64,000 nucleotides of DNA. Source: Guyanagaster necrorhizus. Its lineage: Eukaryota; Basidiomycota; Agaricomycetes; Agaricales; Physalacriaceae. Made by a program: the position numbers and the translations under genes. The stretch is from positions 364,223 through 428,222 of the forward strand of contig NW_025064907.1 in assembly GCF_019112545.1 (NCBI RefSeq), in the 5' to 3' direction. A model generated the notes under the pieces. It did no database searches and had not been told where the DNA came from. It saw nothing but the letters and a program-made list of their open reading frames with translations. Of this stretch, positions 20,697 to 31,152 are shown one piece after another (within the stretch, counting starts at the first letter, position 1; each line of letters starts with the position of its first letter).

Positions 20697-20817
20697 TGGC
20701 GCCTATTCTTGTGACAATACAGTACGAGCGGAACAAGAGCGGAATGAAGTGAAATACCTCGAGATGGAAACTTCCTTTAAAGGACTTCGCACATACTACA
20801 GGTATATATCTTCACAG
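20697..20817 (+). promoter_or_regulatory. Putative promoter of GTPase 5
   Basis: TGGCGCCTATTCTTGTGAC (20697-20715), then TATATATCTTCACAG (20803-20817). It matches both elements seen before GTPases 2 and 3, although the surrounding DNA is not alignable by eye. A leader intron GTAAGTCTTGG...GCTTTTAG follows near 20930-20988. Confidence 0.55.
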
Positions 20818-21078
20818 AAGGCTGAATTTCTCTCGGTCCCTCATCTGTGCCTTTGCTTTGACTTCCGCCTCTCGCTGTGGTACCTCTAACCATCACTTTT
20901 GTGAACTCTTAAATCAAGACCCTGTTGTAAGTCTTGGAAACGAACACCTATAATGCATATACTCAGTCGCTTTTAGATCCCGCATTCAAACGTTTCGAAT
21001 AAATTCCGCTCATCTTACTGTAATGTACGCAGCACAGAAAAGACCGTCCCGCATCTGATTGTAATATTTTTAGCTGTA

Positions 21079-22230
21079 ATGTGGAGCTTTCTGTCTACGC
21101 TTGCTGCAGTTGCCGTCCCAACCATCCTCGGATGGATTCGGGGTAATAAAGTTCGGGAGAACCCAACCCTGGCCCTCATGGAAGAGCGATTTCGGAGAGA
21201 GAGAGAAGAATCCGACCGCCGCATCCAGCAGGTTCAGAACGAGGCAAACCAGGGTCGTGACTATGCCGCACAGCTTCAGAGGGAGAAGCAAGAACAAGCC
21301 GACATAGCCAGCAAGGCGAAGCTGGATGCCGACAAGGCTGCAAAAATCGTCGATGAACTACAAGACCAGGCAAACCAGAAGGATAAGGAGATGAAGAACA
21401 TACAGGCGGCTCAAGAGGAAATGGAGGCGAAATGGAAGAAAGGAATTCGTCCTGTCGAGTGGCCTTCTCAGGAGCAGTATGAGAAGATCAAGCGACGGTA
21501 CTACAAGGAAGGGAAGTTCCATCTCGCTATCGCCGGAATCTCTGGAACCGGCAAATCGACTCTTATCAACGCCTTTCGAGGTATTTGGGACGGCGACGAG
21601 AAAGCTGCTCCGACCGATGTTGTCGAAAGCACTTCCGTCGTTACTGCATACCCCGATCCGAATCCATCCAACCCTTTCATTTGGTTTGACGTCCCGGGAT
21701 CAGGAACCCTCTCGTGTTCTGATTGGACGTACTTCAACAACCAAGGACTCTTCATCTTCGATGCCATTATCGTTTTATTCAACGATCGTTTCACCGCTAC
21801 AGATGCAGCCATATTGAAGAATGCCGAGCGGTACAACATCCCCACCTACATCGTTCGTTCCAAGTCCGACATACACATCGAAAACATCATTAAGAAAACA
21901 CGGCGGATGCCCGGCGCAAGAGCCGATCCCACCAAGGTTCTTGACGATGCTCGCAAGGAGTTCATGAAGAAGACGCGGGACAGTGTTCGCACTAATCTGA
22001 TGAAGAACGATCCGCCACTTCGATCGCAGAGAGTGTATGCTGTCTCTCGAGATACGCTTACTCTGTTGATTCGGGAGGAGCCGCTTGACGATAACATCCA
22101 GCTCGACGAGTACGAGTTGTGGAAGGACATCCTTCAAGATGCGTTCTCGCGACGATCCGAGAAGTCGTACGGTTCAATGGCAGAGCTCATGAAGAAGGCT
22201 GGTTCTGGAATCTTAGGACTCTTCGCATAG
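21079..22230 (+). CDS. IRG-like GTPase 5 (383 residues)
   Basis: Shorter, more diverged member. It starts MWSFLSTLAAVAVPTILGW, hydrophobic and without Gly2, so not a myristoylation substrate. It then has the family motif RENPTLALMEER, a short coiled coil with about two repeat blocks, and RPVEWPSQEQ. The P-loop GISGTGKS is at about residue 153, followed by ESTSVVTAY, DVPGSGT, RSKSD and YAVSRDTL, with tail KSYGSMAELMKKAG. An AG (ATTTTTAG) lies five bases before the ATG, suggesting the same leader-intron layout as its relatives. The reading frame is intact. The different N-terminus suggests direct hydrophobic membrane contact or a different partner; this is inference. Confidence 0.87.
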   Translation: MWSFLSTLAAVAVPTILGWIRGNKVRENPTLALMEERFRREREESDRRIQQVQNEANQGRDYAAQLQREKQEQADIASKAKLDADKAAKIVDELQDQANQKDKEMKNIQAAQEEMEAKWKKGIRPVEWPSQEQYEKIKRRYYKEGKFHLAIAGISGTGKSTLINAFRGIWDGDEKAAPTDVVESTSVVTAYPDPNPSNPFIWFDVPGSGTLSCSDWTYFNNQGLFIFDAIIVLFNDRFTATDAAILKNAERYNIPTYIVRSKSDIHIENIIKKTRRMPGARADPTKVLDDARKEFMKKTRDSVRTNLMKNDPPLRSQRVYAVSRDTLTLLIREEPLDDNIQLDEYELWKDILQDAFSRRSEKSYGSMAELMKKAGSGILGLFA

Positions 22231-23289
22231 TAATATGACAAGTCTCCTGCTGTGGTTCATTGCGCGTTTTTTGTCCATTTTCTCGCCGATATGCTTTACT
22301 TTAATTCGTCGATAGATTCTTGTTGCTGGAAATTTCTCTAATTTAGACCCAGATTTAGCCTAGCGTTTGTCGTCTCGTGCATTCAAATTTTATTTGATTT
22401 CTTCTTGCTGTGGACCTGTGGTGGGAGGTGGGGAGTTGTTATTTCATCGTGTGGGTTAAGGGACATGCTTGTCTGGGTACTTTCTTGTTCCTATCATGTG
22501 CGTTCGGCGTAGGTGGTTGTGACTGTTGGCCCGGAGAGCTGGCTAGACTACTTTTGCTTGCGGGTGAGTACCGGTGCGGTGCGGGCTGTCGGTGGAGTGG
22601 GTGTCTGTTTAATATATTAGCTGCAGGCGTGACCACCGTGCCAGCCGCACCTTTTAGCTTTTTCGTCGGTGCGTTGTCTCTTCCTCTTCCTCCTCGGTGT
22701 CGGCTTCGTCCGGAGGTTCCTCGCGCCCTTGGTGTTCCGCGGCCCTGGCTGTTCATTTCCCTGGGGGGGGGCTGTCAGGGCTGTTCTGGTTGTTGTGCGA
22801 GCACTCACGTCTGACATTTATTTTCTTGTTCTGGCTGTGTTATATTTTTTTGCGTCTTGAAGCGTTTGCTCAGACTTTGAGGCAGCGTCATAGTACCGTT
22901 TAGTGTCGGCCTTTGCTGGTTGGTGGCTCGGTCGAGAGCAGTTGTACGGATCCTTTGCGGGTGTCCCTTTCTTGGGAGTCTCATCGGTCTTGACTGGAGA
23001 CTAGTAACTTCATGTGTTAGCATAGATTGAATTACGCATGGTAGGTGGACTCTCACAGATGTTGAGGTGCATTCTGCATCTTTATAGATAGTTCTGTGAA
23101 CTGGTTTAGTATTCTTCCTTGGTTTTAGCTTGGCTGATGTGCCTCGGGTTTCTGCAGGACTATCATTCTTGATATGAGGCGTTTTGCTAGGGTCGGAAAC
23201 CCGTGAGTGTTCCTGTGCGGGGCGAGACGAGCTCGCTCTTTGCCACTATCTCGTGGGAATATCTCGGCCACATGGTAGTTGGAGATCCC
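22231..23289. other. Intergenic, no gene recognised
   Basis: G/T-rich stretch (22380-22800) with open frames on both strands but no recognisable protein. Confidence 0.35.
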
Positions 23290-23752
23290 CGCCTACGAAC
23301 GGATGCAATTGTCCAAGAGCATCCAAACCCTTCATCACTACTTCAGAGGTCTCGGCAAACCTGCTTAACGCGCTATCAATTTACTTTGTGTCCAGAGAAA
23401 GTAAACTAATTACTGTAGCTGCCGATGAGATCGCTGATTCGTTTGCTGTATACCAAAGTATTGAAAGACGCGTGGGACGTCGAGATATCAGAGAGACTGA
23501 CGGTGTCTACTAAAGTACGTTGACAGAAAGTCATATATTTACTGTTGGCTGCTCACTGAACTTTTTAACCTTCTCTTGCGTCTTAGACAGCTCTGTTTTT
23601 GAATACACAGCTTCGTACGCGGCGTCCAGTAACTGCTAGCGATGCAGATCCTCCGGAACGTCGTCGCTATCTGCATCAGTTCCATTTATGATGATTTTCG
23701 GTAGAAGACGAGGCTTGTCCATGTCTGGGGAAGGAGTAACAAGATAGTTATC
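23290..23752 (-). pseudogene. Broken 5' fragment of the EF-hand/ZZ-finger gene
   Basis: Minus-strand copy of the start of the gene at 41929: the ATG at 23722 (MDKPRLLPKI), NGTDADS and DVPEDLHR followed by a TAG where the intact gene has Gln, then intron 1 and exon 2 (SEVVMKGLDALGQLHPFVG). Further stops and frameshifts occur in exon 2. Similarity stops at GTAGGCG, the exon-2/intron-2 boundary of the parent. It includes sequence just upstream of the ATG (CTTCCCCAGAC) and keeps intron 1, so it is a DNA-level copy. It lies between GTPases 5 and 6, about 18 kb from its parent and in opposite orientation. Confidence 0.9.
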
Positions 23753-24679
23753 TTGCTGGAAAGCAAGTTCCCAGTCGTTTCCTAGGCGACACTTGTGTGG
23801 GCAAATAGACGTCAATAAACCGTCGAGCGGCTATTCAAACATAGAAACAGTCCCGCCTTCATGTATCCCTCAATACCGCTCTCTGATCTCCTCAACGAGA
23901 TTGTCGTAACCGTCAACAGCCCCGCGACCACCCCCAATTTCCGCCTTAACAGACCGTCGTACGACTAAAATTGGATGTGAATTCACGTTTTCAACCACGT
24001 TCAATTAGTTTCAAGTTCAGAGCGCTTCAATGATCTTCCAATGAAATGTCTTCATAACTATCACTTCAGTTCTAGACCGAGGATCTTGCTAGTGCTCCAC
24101 TCTTTCGCGCGTTCGCGGTTCAGCAGATCAAAAGGCGCCTCATCATCAATATATTCCCTGGTTGGCCTTCTTGTCACTTAAGCTATTCCTTGCAGCGCCT
24201 ATCAACCTCATGGAATTCGTCACCTTGGCCGTGGAAAGCACCGTGTCCTGTATTGGCACAATACGCGCCGTTCCAGTGCCTCGGTCGTCCTAACCCATCT
24301 TGCATGACGAAACACCGTGGGAGCTGCAAGGCGGTTATGTGACAATGGCGCTGTACCGATCATTTGTTCCCAAGTTTAGACCAAGTTTCTGATCTTCTGT
24401 GAAACTAGAAGAGCGCTTATAATTTTTCAGGACAGTGAGAACGTGAAGAAGTAGAAGTTGGACCCTCCGATTCCGCCCATAAATTGTACAAGAAGCACTG
24501 CAGAGTGCTTGCCGGCCTCTTGTCTGCGACGCTTTCTTTGTGCGTCTTCTCACCTGGTTGCAACCCTATAAACATCCTCGTTCCTGTCAGTACATATAAT
24601 ACCTGTTTTTTTTCGGTTGCTGAGCGTGTTCACCATCAGATTGGACGTTGGCCAGCACAATCTGTTATTTTACCTTTAG
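23753..24679. other. Intergenic and probable leader of GTPase 6
   Basis: No gene recognised. A TATA-like CTATAAACAT near 24567 is the best promoter candidate. GCGCCTAT occurs near 24195, but without the rest of the motif shared by GTPases 2, 3 and 5. Confidence 0.35.
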
Positions 24680-24773
24680 GTATACGTTTTGTGCGGTGAA
24701 CGTCGACCTTGGTTTCTGACTGTTGTTATTCCGTACAGAAAGAGCCAAAACCGCACTCGAACAAAATTCGACT

Positions 24774-25745
24774 ATGGAAGAGCAGCTCCGGAGGCAGGCA
24801 AACGAGTCTCATCATCGCGCCGAACAGCTCCGTAGAGAGAGGCAAGAGCATGCTAATAACGCCAGGACGGCACAGCTAGAAGCTCAGCAGGCGGCGCAGC
24901 GCGCTGACAAGCTGCGAGAGCAGGCCAGGCAGAAGGATGCAGAGATAGAAAAGGCGTTGCAGGCTCAGAAGGATGTGGAGGCAAGATGGCGGAAAGGTCT
25001 TCGTCCCGTCGAGTTGCCTTCTAGGGAGCAGTTCGAGGCGATCAAGCGACGCTATTACAGAGACGGAAAGTTTCATGTCGCTATTGCCGGAAGATCAGGA
25101 ACTGGAAAATCGTCTCTCATCAATGGATTCCGGGGCGTATGGGACGGCGAGGACGCTGCTGCCTCAACTGACTATGTGGAGAGCACCTCCGTTGTCACCT
25201 CATATCATGATCCGAATCCTGTCAATTCTTTCATCTGGTTCGATGTCCCGGGATCGGGGACTCTCGCCTGTTCCGACTGGACCTATTTCAACGATCAAGG
25301 ACTCTACATTTTCGACGCTATCATAGTCCTATTTAACGATCGCTTCACCGCCACAGACGTAGCCATATTGAAGAACTCTGAGCGATACAACATCCCCACC
25401 TATGTCGTTCGCTCCAAATCTGATGTTCACGTTATGAATCTCCTCAAGAGGAAACGACGAAGAGCTGGCGCGGGGTGTGATCCCGGCAAGCTCCTTGATG
25501 AGGCTCGCAAGGAATTTGTTGCCAAAACGCAGGAGAGCGTCAAATTGAATCTGATGGGGACCGATCCCCCACTTCGGTTAAAGAAGGTGTATGCTGTCTC
25601 TCGGGATACGCTTACTTTGATTGTCCGAGGGGAACCAACTGAGGATAGCCTCGTGCTTGACGAGTTGGAGTTGTTGAGGGAGATACGTCAGGATGCGTAC
25701 TTGAGGCGATCCCAAAAATCATACGCTTCGATCGCGAGTCTGTAG
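24774..25745 (+). CDS. IRG-like GTPase 6, shortened at both ends (323 residues)
   Basis: First ATG in frame is at 24774 (MEEQLRRQ), after a likely leader intron 24680-24738 (GTATACG...CGTACAG). The bases just upstream of the ATG still encode a degenerate form of the family motif (LEQNST for RENPT), so the ancestral N-terminus with its lipidation or hydrophobic part has been lost or moved to an unrecognised exon. The coiled coil is short. The G domain is intact: GRSGTGKS at about residue 106, ESTSVVTSY, DVPGSGT, RSKSD, YAVSRDTL. The C-terminus stops at SYASIASL through a TAG, about 16 residues before the family end. It could be a specialised soluble form or an early pseudogene. Confidence 0.8.
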   Translation: MEEQLRRQANESHHRAEQLRRERQEHANNARTAQLEAQQAAQRADKLREQARQKDAEIEKALQAQKDVEARWRKGLRPVELPSREQFEAIKRRYYRDGKFHVAIAGRSGTGKSSLINGFRGVWDGEDAAASTDYVESTSVVTSYHDPNPVNSFIWFDVPGSGTLACSDWTYFNDQGLYIFDAIIVLFNDRFTATDVAILKNSERYNIPTYVVRSKSDVHVMNLLKRKRRRAGAGCDPGKLLDEARKEFVAKTQESVKLNLMGTDPPLRLKKVYAVSRDTLTLIVRGEPTEDSLVLDELELLREIRQDAYLRRSQKSYASIASL

Positions 25746-28700
25746 TAAATGGCTCAGTCGGACCTTCCAGCATGACACGAACCGAGGAAGTTTCTGAGAT
25801 CGTTTTCTACGTTATTTATTTACATACCACTGTCCCGCCGCTCCATTCGCGGTTCTTTGATACAGCTTTCCCATCTCCTTGGCTATTATCTATTATCGTG
25901 TTACTTTACGCCACCTTGGTAGATTTGATTCCCGTTCGCACATTTCTTGGCACTTTTTTACTTTTGGAATAAAATACTTCAAGTTGCTTCTATGTGGCGG
26001 ATGAGACTATTTTATGATTTAAGGCCGGTCTTAGTACTACTGAGTTTAATGATTCATATTCACCGACCAAGAAGGCGAGAAGGCCAAACATAATTTCGTC
26101 TTGATTTTTTTTGTTACTTAATCGAGCTTGAGCTTGAACTACGACTGGTAGAACAAAGGTATTTATTCCAGACGAAGTGGCTGCACACAGAAAAACTCGA
26201 AACCCTGATAAGTTTCTCATGGGCTAATACCAGCACCAAGAGACAGAAGAGACAGAAAACGTGTCCGATTTCGATTAGTTCTCAGACCTGTGCTACTTGA
26301 ATTTCAGTCCTAGTAATCACAGAAATTTCTTGATGACCGTGGTTCTTAGAAGAGTCGGCGCTGTGGAAGCGCCGCCGTCACGATGATCGGGAAGTTGCCT
26401 TGCTTCCTACCATCACCATCTATACACCACCCTAATCGCATTCGAGGACGACCATCCATATCCAGAGGCAGCCAAGTCTGCAAACATGGGGGCTAAGCAC
26501 CGGGATATCATACAGGATGATGGATGACGAGAAATACAGCTGAAAATGGTCCGAGAACTGCATGTGTCCTAGCGCCCATCGAACTGACATCAGCGTTACA
26601 GAGATCCGCAGTGAATCTGAGGCGAGGATATGACCTTCTTCTGGCTAGCACTCAGGCATATGAAGGATCCTCTCTGAAGGATATATTGACCGCTGATGGC
26701 AGGTCAAAAAGTTTTTTTTTTTTGCTTTCCTCGAGTTCCTACCTAAAAATACGCGTTGTAGGTTCAGCCAACATTTTTTTGCTCAGCCCAATGCACTGTC
26801 AATATGCCCCCCATATATCAGTCCCTGAACGACAAAGTTCTCAATATTTCCGTGTCGTTCATTACGCAGAATCATCTAAACCTAGCATTAGACAAAAACT
26901 GTTGTACTACCTAGTCGATCCTCAAAGCCCCTCCCTCACCTCTGGTAGTCCCCGCGTATTCTAGAGAGAACAGAATCTGAACCCTCCACAATCATTACTT
27001 TTATCATCCATGTATGCACCTACGTATGTTCCGATGAACACAGCCGGGACCTTGCCGCCTGGAACCTCGCGAGTGTCGTTTTTTTTTTGATCAATACATT
27101 TTCATTTGAATCCCACTTCCCCGCTCAGAGTCCGCACTCTACCTTACCTCCATCTTTCTTGCGGGCGTTGCCGGGTTCCTGTAAAGATACAATGGTGTGA
27201 TGCAATTCTTGAATGAACCAGAAGACCGTCATGACCTTTTTCGTTTGTACGTTTTGGGGGGCATGGGCCGCATAATATGTGGTTCCTTGGTTTGGGTTCG
27301 CCAGTTACTGGATTTATGATCCAGACGTGCTACTGTGGCGCAGCAAAGCTATGGAATTAGGGTCAATAAGCACGGGCGGCACTGATATTGATGGAACGAG
27401 GAGAATATACCCTCTTTTTGCGTGTATGTTATCTCTGTTTAGCTCAACAAGCCTTCTTAGGACTGAATCTGATCTTATCCAGCAATTCTTCGTCCAGTCA
27501 CGAATCAAGACCGTCATCCAAATCGTCATAAAAGATCGCGATCTCAATAGAACACCTTCTCTGCCTTCGTCTTGCTTTGTCGTCGGAATCAGGAGGAAGT
27601 TATTCCACGGGAATGATGACATCTTGGCATCAAGTTCTACCTGGCTATACGTTAACCAGTAATTCGCCGTGTTGGGTCCAGAGATAGCGCTGCCAGGACT
27701 TTATCCACCGCTCCTGGACTGTATGTTCTGCACGATATCTCCCAGGCCCACCTCGGATTGTCTTGGATGGCCAATAGGCTCTTACAAGACGATGGAACGT
27801 TGCTTAAGAAGTCCGGACCTTCATTGCGTCACCTCGCCTCAGGAGGTGCTGTTGAAAATAGGACTTCGTGATTGTTTAAATCAGCCAAAGCCCATAACGC
27901 AGCTTGCCGAGGAGTTCCTGCTCTCTTCTATCGCATGTCAAATGTAACCCGTTGGAATCCCTCGATCCCGACGGCACATTGCATCCTTCCTAGGATACAA
28001 ATTACAGTTTTTTTTAAGGCCGTTCTGACGAATGAGGGGATGAGAATGACTTGTATCGCCTCTCGAGTCTCGCCGGCACCGGAGACAATAACGTTACAAG
28101 AAGGTGGCGTTTCAGTCATAATTGAATGGCTAACGATGGGGTTTGCCCTGTCCCGTGTTCGGAAGATCGCAGTCGCGGGTCAAAACAAAACATTGCCGAC
28201 TCCATGGGGCAGTTTTGACAAAGCACTAGTGCTGTTGGAGAAAAGCGTATCTCACCTCCGCAAAAGTGGAAGTTCTTTTCACCCTGTGGCGCCGCATTGT
28301 TAATCAGCTGGAAGCGAAGCGTGACTCGTCCTTCCACCCGTGTATGTAGTCCGCGGTGTGTTCGAGGAGGTTTGACGGCGGAACTTCGTGAGATGGATGG
28401 GCTACGCCTGGAGGACCGCCTTCCGTGGCGCGGTGATCGACCTCTAGTACCCCGTGTGGTTCTGCGAATCCTTCCCCGAAGATTCCTGTGTGTCCCCATT
28501 GTTGATTTTCGGGGGGTGGGGAAACTCTGCAACAATGTGGATTCTTTTTCTCCGGTCTCGAAATCCACATCAGCTCTCATCCTTAGGCCCAGCCACGTTT
28601 CTCGTTTCAATAATCGATTTTGAGTTCTCGGCCAAACAGAAGAGCGCCCAGGTAGGCCTTCTCGTCGTCATTGCGTGCGACTTTCACTCAAGAGCGCATG

Positions 28701-29137
28701 TTCTGAGACGCAAATGGTAAAAGTGGACCAAAGGATAGGTTCTTCACAATTTTCGGTGCTTCTTTTTGGTCCAATAGCGTAATCGGCATGGAAATTCGAG
28801 TGAACGGAGCTGCTTTCTTTGGCTGCCCCCCAAGAAGCTGCTGCAGTTATATCTCCCGGAATCACGCTCTCGGCCTCCGGAAGCTCCGATCAACATCTCT
28901 GAGGAGCCTGTGGCGTCTAGGCCGCATTTACTATTCTTTCCTTCTTGAGAGCGTTTGATTGGTCATTATATATTGTTCGTACATTTGTTATTGATATACG
29001 CTCTGTGTGACGAGAATAGGCACCCGTTAGATATGTACGAAACGATGAATAGAAAGGGAAAATGTTGGGATAGCGCACAAGGCAGATCTGGCGAACAGCG
29101 AGCGTCAGGAATCTAGATAGATGGGTTAGAATCCAAG
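25746..29137. other. 3.4 kb without a recognisable gene
   Basis: Several open stretches occur on both strands. One minus-strand zone (about 27640-27240) reads in shifting frames as fragments such as IAIFYDDLDDGLDS and INPVTGEPKPRNHILCGP with intervening stops, which looks like a decayed protein gene, but I cannot name it. Minus-strand frames at 28116-28610 are basic or Pro-rich and unassigned. Confidence 0.35.
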
Positions 29138-31143
29138 TTAAACCAGATCAGCCTGGTCCGGCTCGTCAAACCCTTCCACTCGTGCATTCCATTTCCAGCG
29201 ACCTTCCAAGAATCCGTTCGCTGTGTCCTCCAAGACGATCTCGTTCCGCTTGTGCACGTAGACCTAGAAAAAATATATTTAAAAAATGTCACTCGGACAG
29301 CGAGTACATACCGTCTTGTCAGTCACCTTCTGCCTTAACGTCGGGATCGCATCAGCTTCTATCGGTTGCTCAAGCAGCTCGGCAAGTTCTTCCACAGCCT
29401 GTTCCAGATCTCGTTGATTATCTTCGAACAGCTCCTTCTCATTCCCTCTCGCGAGGTAATACGCCATGGCATAAGTCCATTTGAGAGTCATACGACATTT
29501 GTCGGCCTCTTCCACCGCCTTCTTCATGAACTGAACTTCGATCCAGGTCAACGAAGATGTAATCTGCATGTCCTCCATCTTTTTCTCGGTTTTAGCATAC
29601 AAATCCAGAGAAAGCTTGGCGGATTGTTCATGGTTAGCCCAACGATTGTAGTACTAAAACAAACAGGTTAAAAATAACAACGTCAAAGAACGCGAAACGC
29701 ACGTGTAGATATCGTTCCAGCGACGCGCGGCTTTTACTCTGAGCATCTCGAGCATCAGTCCCACTCTTCTCCTCGTATCGGTTGCAGGAGTACCACGAGG
29801 TGCCGTGTTCCGACCATGGACCCATGCAAACCCAGCAAAACTCGTGCTTGCACTTTTTACAAGTCATATGGCTGATGAACAATCAGCGCAAAAGATCTCG
29901 AAGACAACTATAGACGCGTACTTGCAACCCCCATTCTTCTCTATCGTACTCTGGCACTTCGGGCATTCTTTCGTGTTACTCTTGATCCAATTGGCTGTTT
30001 CGCTATCATCTGCGCACTTCTTCAGCCACATTTTGGCGACGCTGCACACCACAGGACGATGATCACTGTCGATAGGACATCCAAAACAAAAGTAGTGCTC
30101 CTTCGCCGCCACAGCTGAAGTTAACGCTTCTGGAGATCCCGGAATTCCCCGCGCTCCACACGATACGGCTGGTACAACCGTCGTCAGACTGGATTTGGAT
30201 GCCGCGGCAGGACATGACACGGTATTAGTGCACCCAGGATGAGGACAGTATTTCAAATTTGGGTTGCACGAAACAAAGTGTCGGACGAGCAACTCCTGGA
30301 AACGGGCCCATGTGGGTTCCCCCTCGCCTGCGAGGGCAGATTGAATAAAGGTGTCTGGGGCTACAAGGCAACACCCTTCCGCCATGCATCGAATACAATG
30401 CTCGGCCTCGTCGCGAATTTTGGAGGTGATGTAGGTCGTCCAGCAACCTGTGCAGAAGAGATGATCGCAATCGAGCGACGCGGTTTGAAGATCTGATGAA
30501 TCATCGTAGCATATGGGACAAACGAAGCGTTCAGCCTTTAGCCTGGTCTGTGCTGGCTGATAAGAAGATGATGAGGCTTTGGACGATGTCTTCGACGATG
30601 ACGACAGGGTTGAAATGATCTTCGATGCCGATCTCGTGGTACGACGGTCGCCGATATGGGTCCGTATAGGCGAAGTTACTGACGGGGGTTCCGGTGCGGT
30701 GACGCCCGCAGCGACGAGAATAGTGTTAGGATTGTCCATGTATTTCTCGATTAGTCGTTCTTTGTTCCATGACGAGTGGCGCAGCAGCCGAGCGGCAATG
30801 CTAGACTATTTCCGCGTCAGCTACAGCGATTAAGGAATAATTACAACAAACTCACGTCGACACCCAAAATACCAATGATATACGCAACATCTTGCTGCAT
30901 AAGCTTTTCGACAGCGGGTTGGTTGAGTGACTCGTACTCAATCTCATACGATTTGCGTTTGCTGTTAGTATCGACCTTGAAATCCTCAGTATAGTCGTCC
31001 ATGTTCATATCGTCTACGGATCGCAAATGAGATACCGGGCTGTACATACACCATGAAGCGCTGTGCTCACCATCGTCTTGAGTTATATCAAACATATCTT
31101 CATCGTTGTAGTAGTCGTCATCGGAGAGGCTATAGTCGGACAT
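29138..31143 (-). CDS. Ariadne-type RBR E3 ubiquitin ligase (583 residues)
   Basis: Transfers ubiquitin through a RING/HECT-hybrid mechanism: RING1 binds E2~ubiquitin, then a RING2 cysteine forms the thioester. Six exons on the minus strand, all phase-consistent: 31143-31071, 31013-30856, 30805-29922, 29871-29703, 29653-29312, 29263-29138. The acidic start [16 protein letters not shown] is followed by an Ariadne-like helix ([18 protein letters not shown]). RING1 begins CPICYDD near residue 173; IBR has CPHPGC and FCFGC; RING2 has CPKC near residue 358 and NGGCNHMTC with the catalytic Cys near residue 371, then [11 protein letters not shown]. The C-terminal Ariadne helices ([30 protein letters not shown]) are present. 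Length fits HHARI/Ari1 proteins. Promoter contains CACGTG at 31216. Confidence 0.93.
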
Positions 31144-31152
31144 GATGGTAGA

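Noticed and set aside
22410..22814. 134-codon plus-strand open frame
   Set aside because: Biased G/T-rich DNA with Cys/Gly-rich translation, no family, no splice support; also open on the other strand.
24723..24773. Start of GTPase 6 at 24723
   Set aside because: That codon is TTG and lies in a probable intron ending CGTACAG at 24738; the first ATG in frame is 24774.
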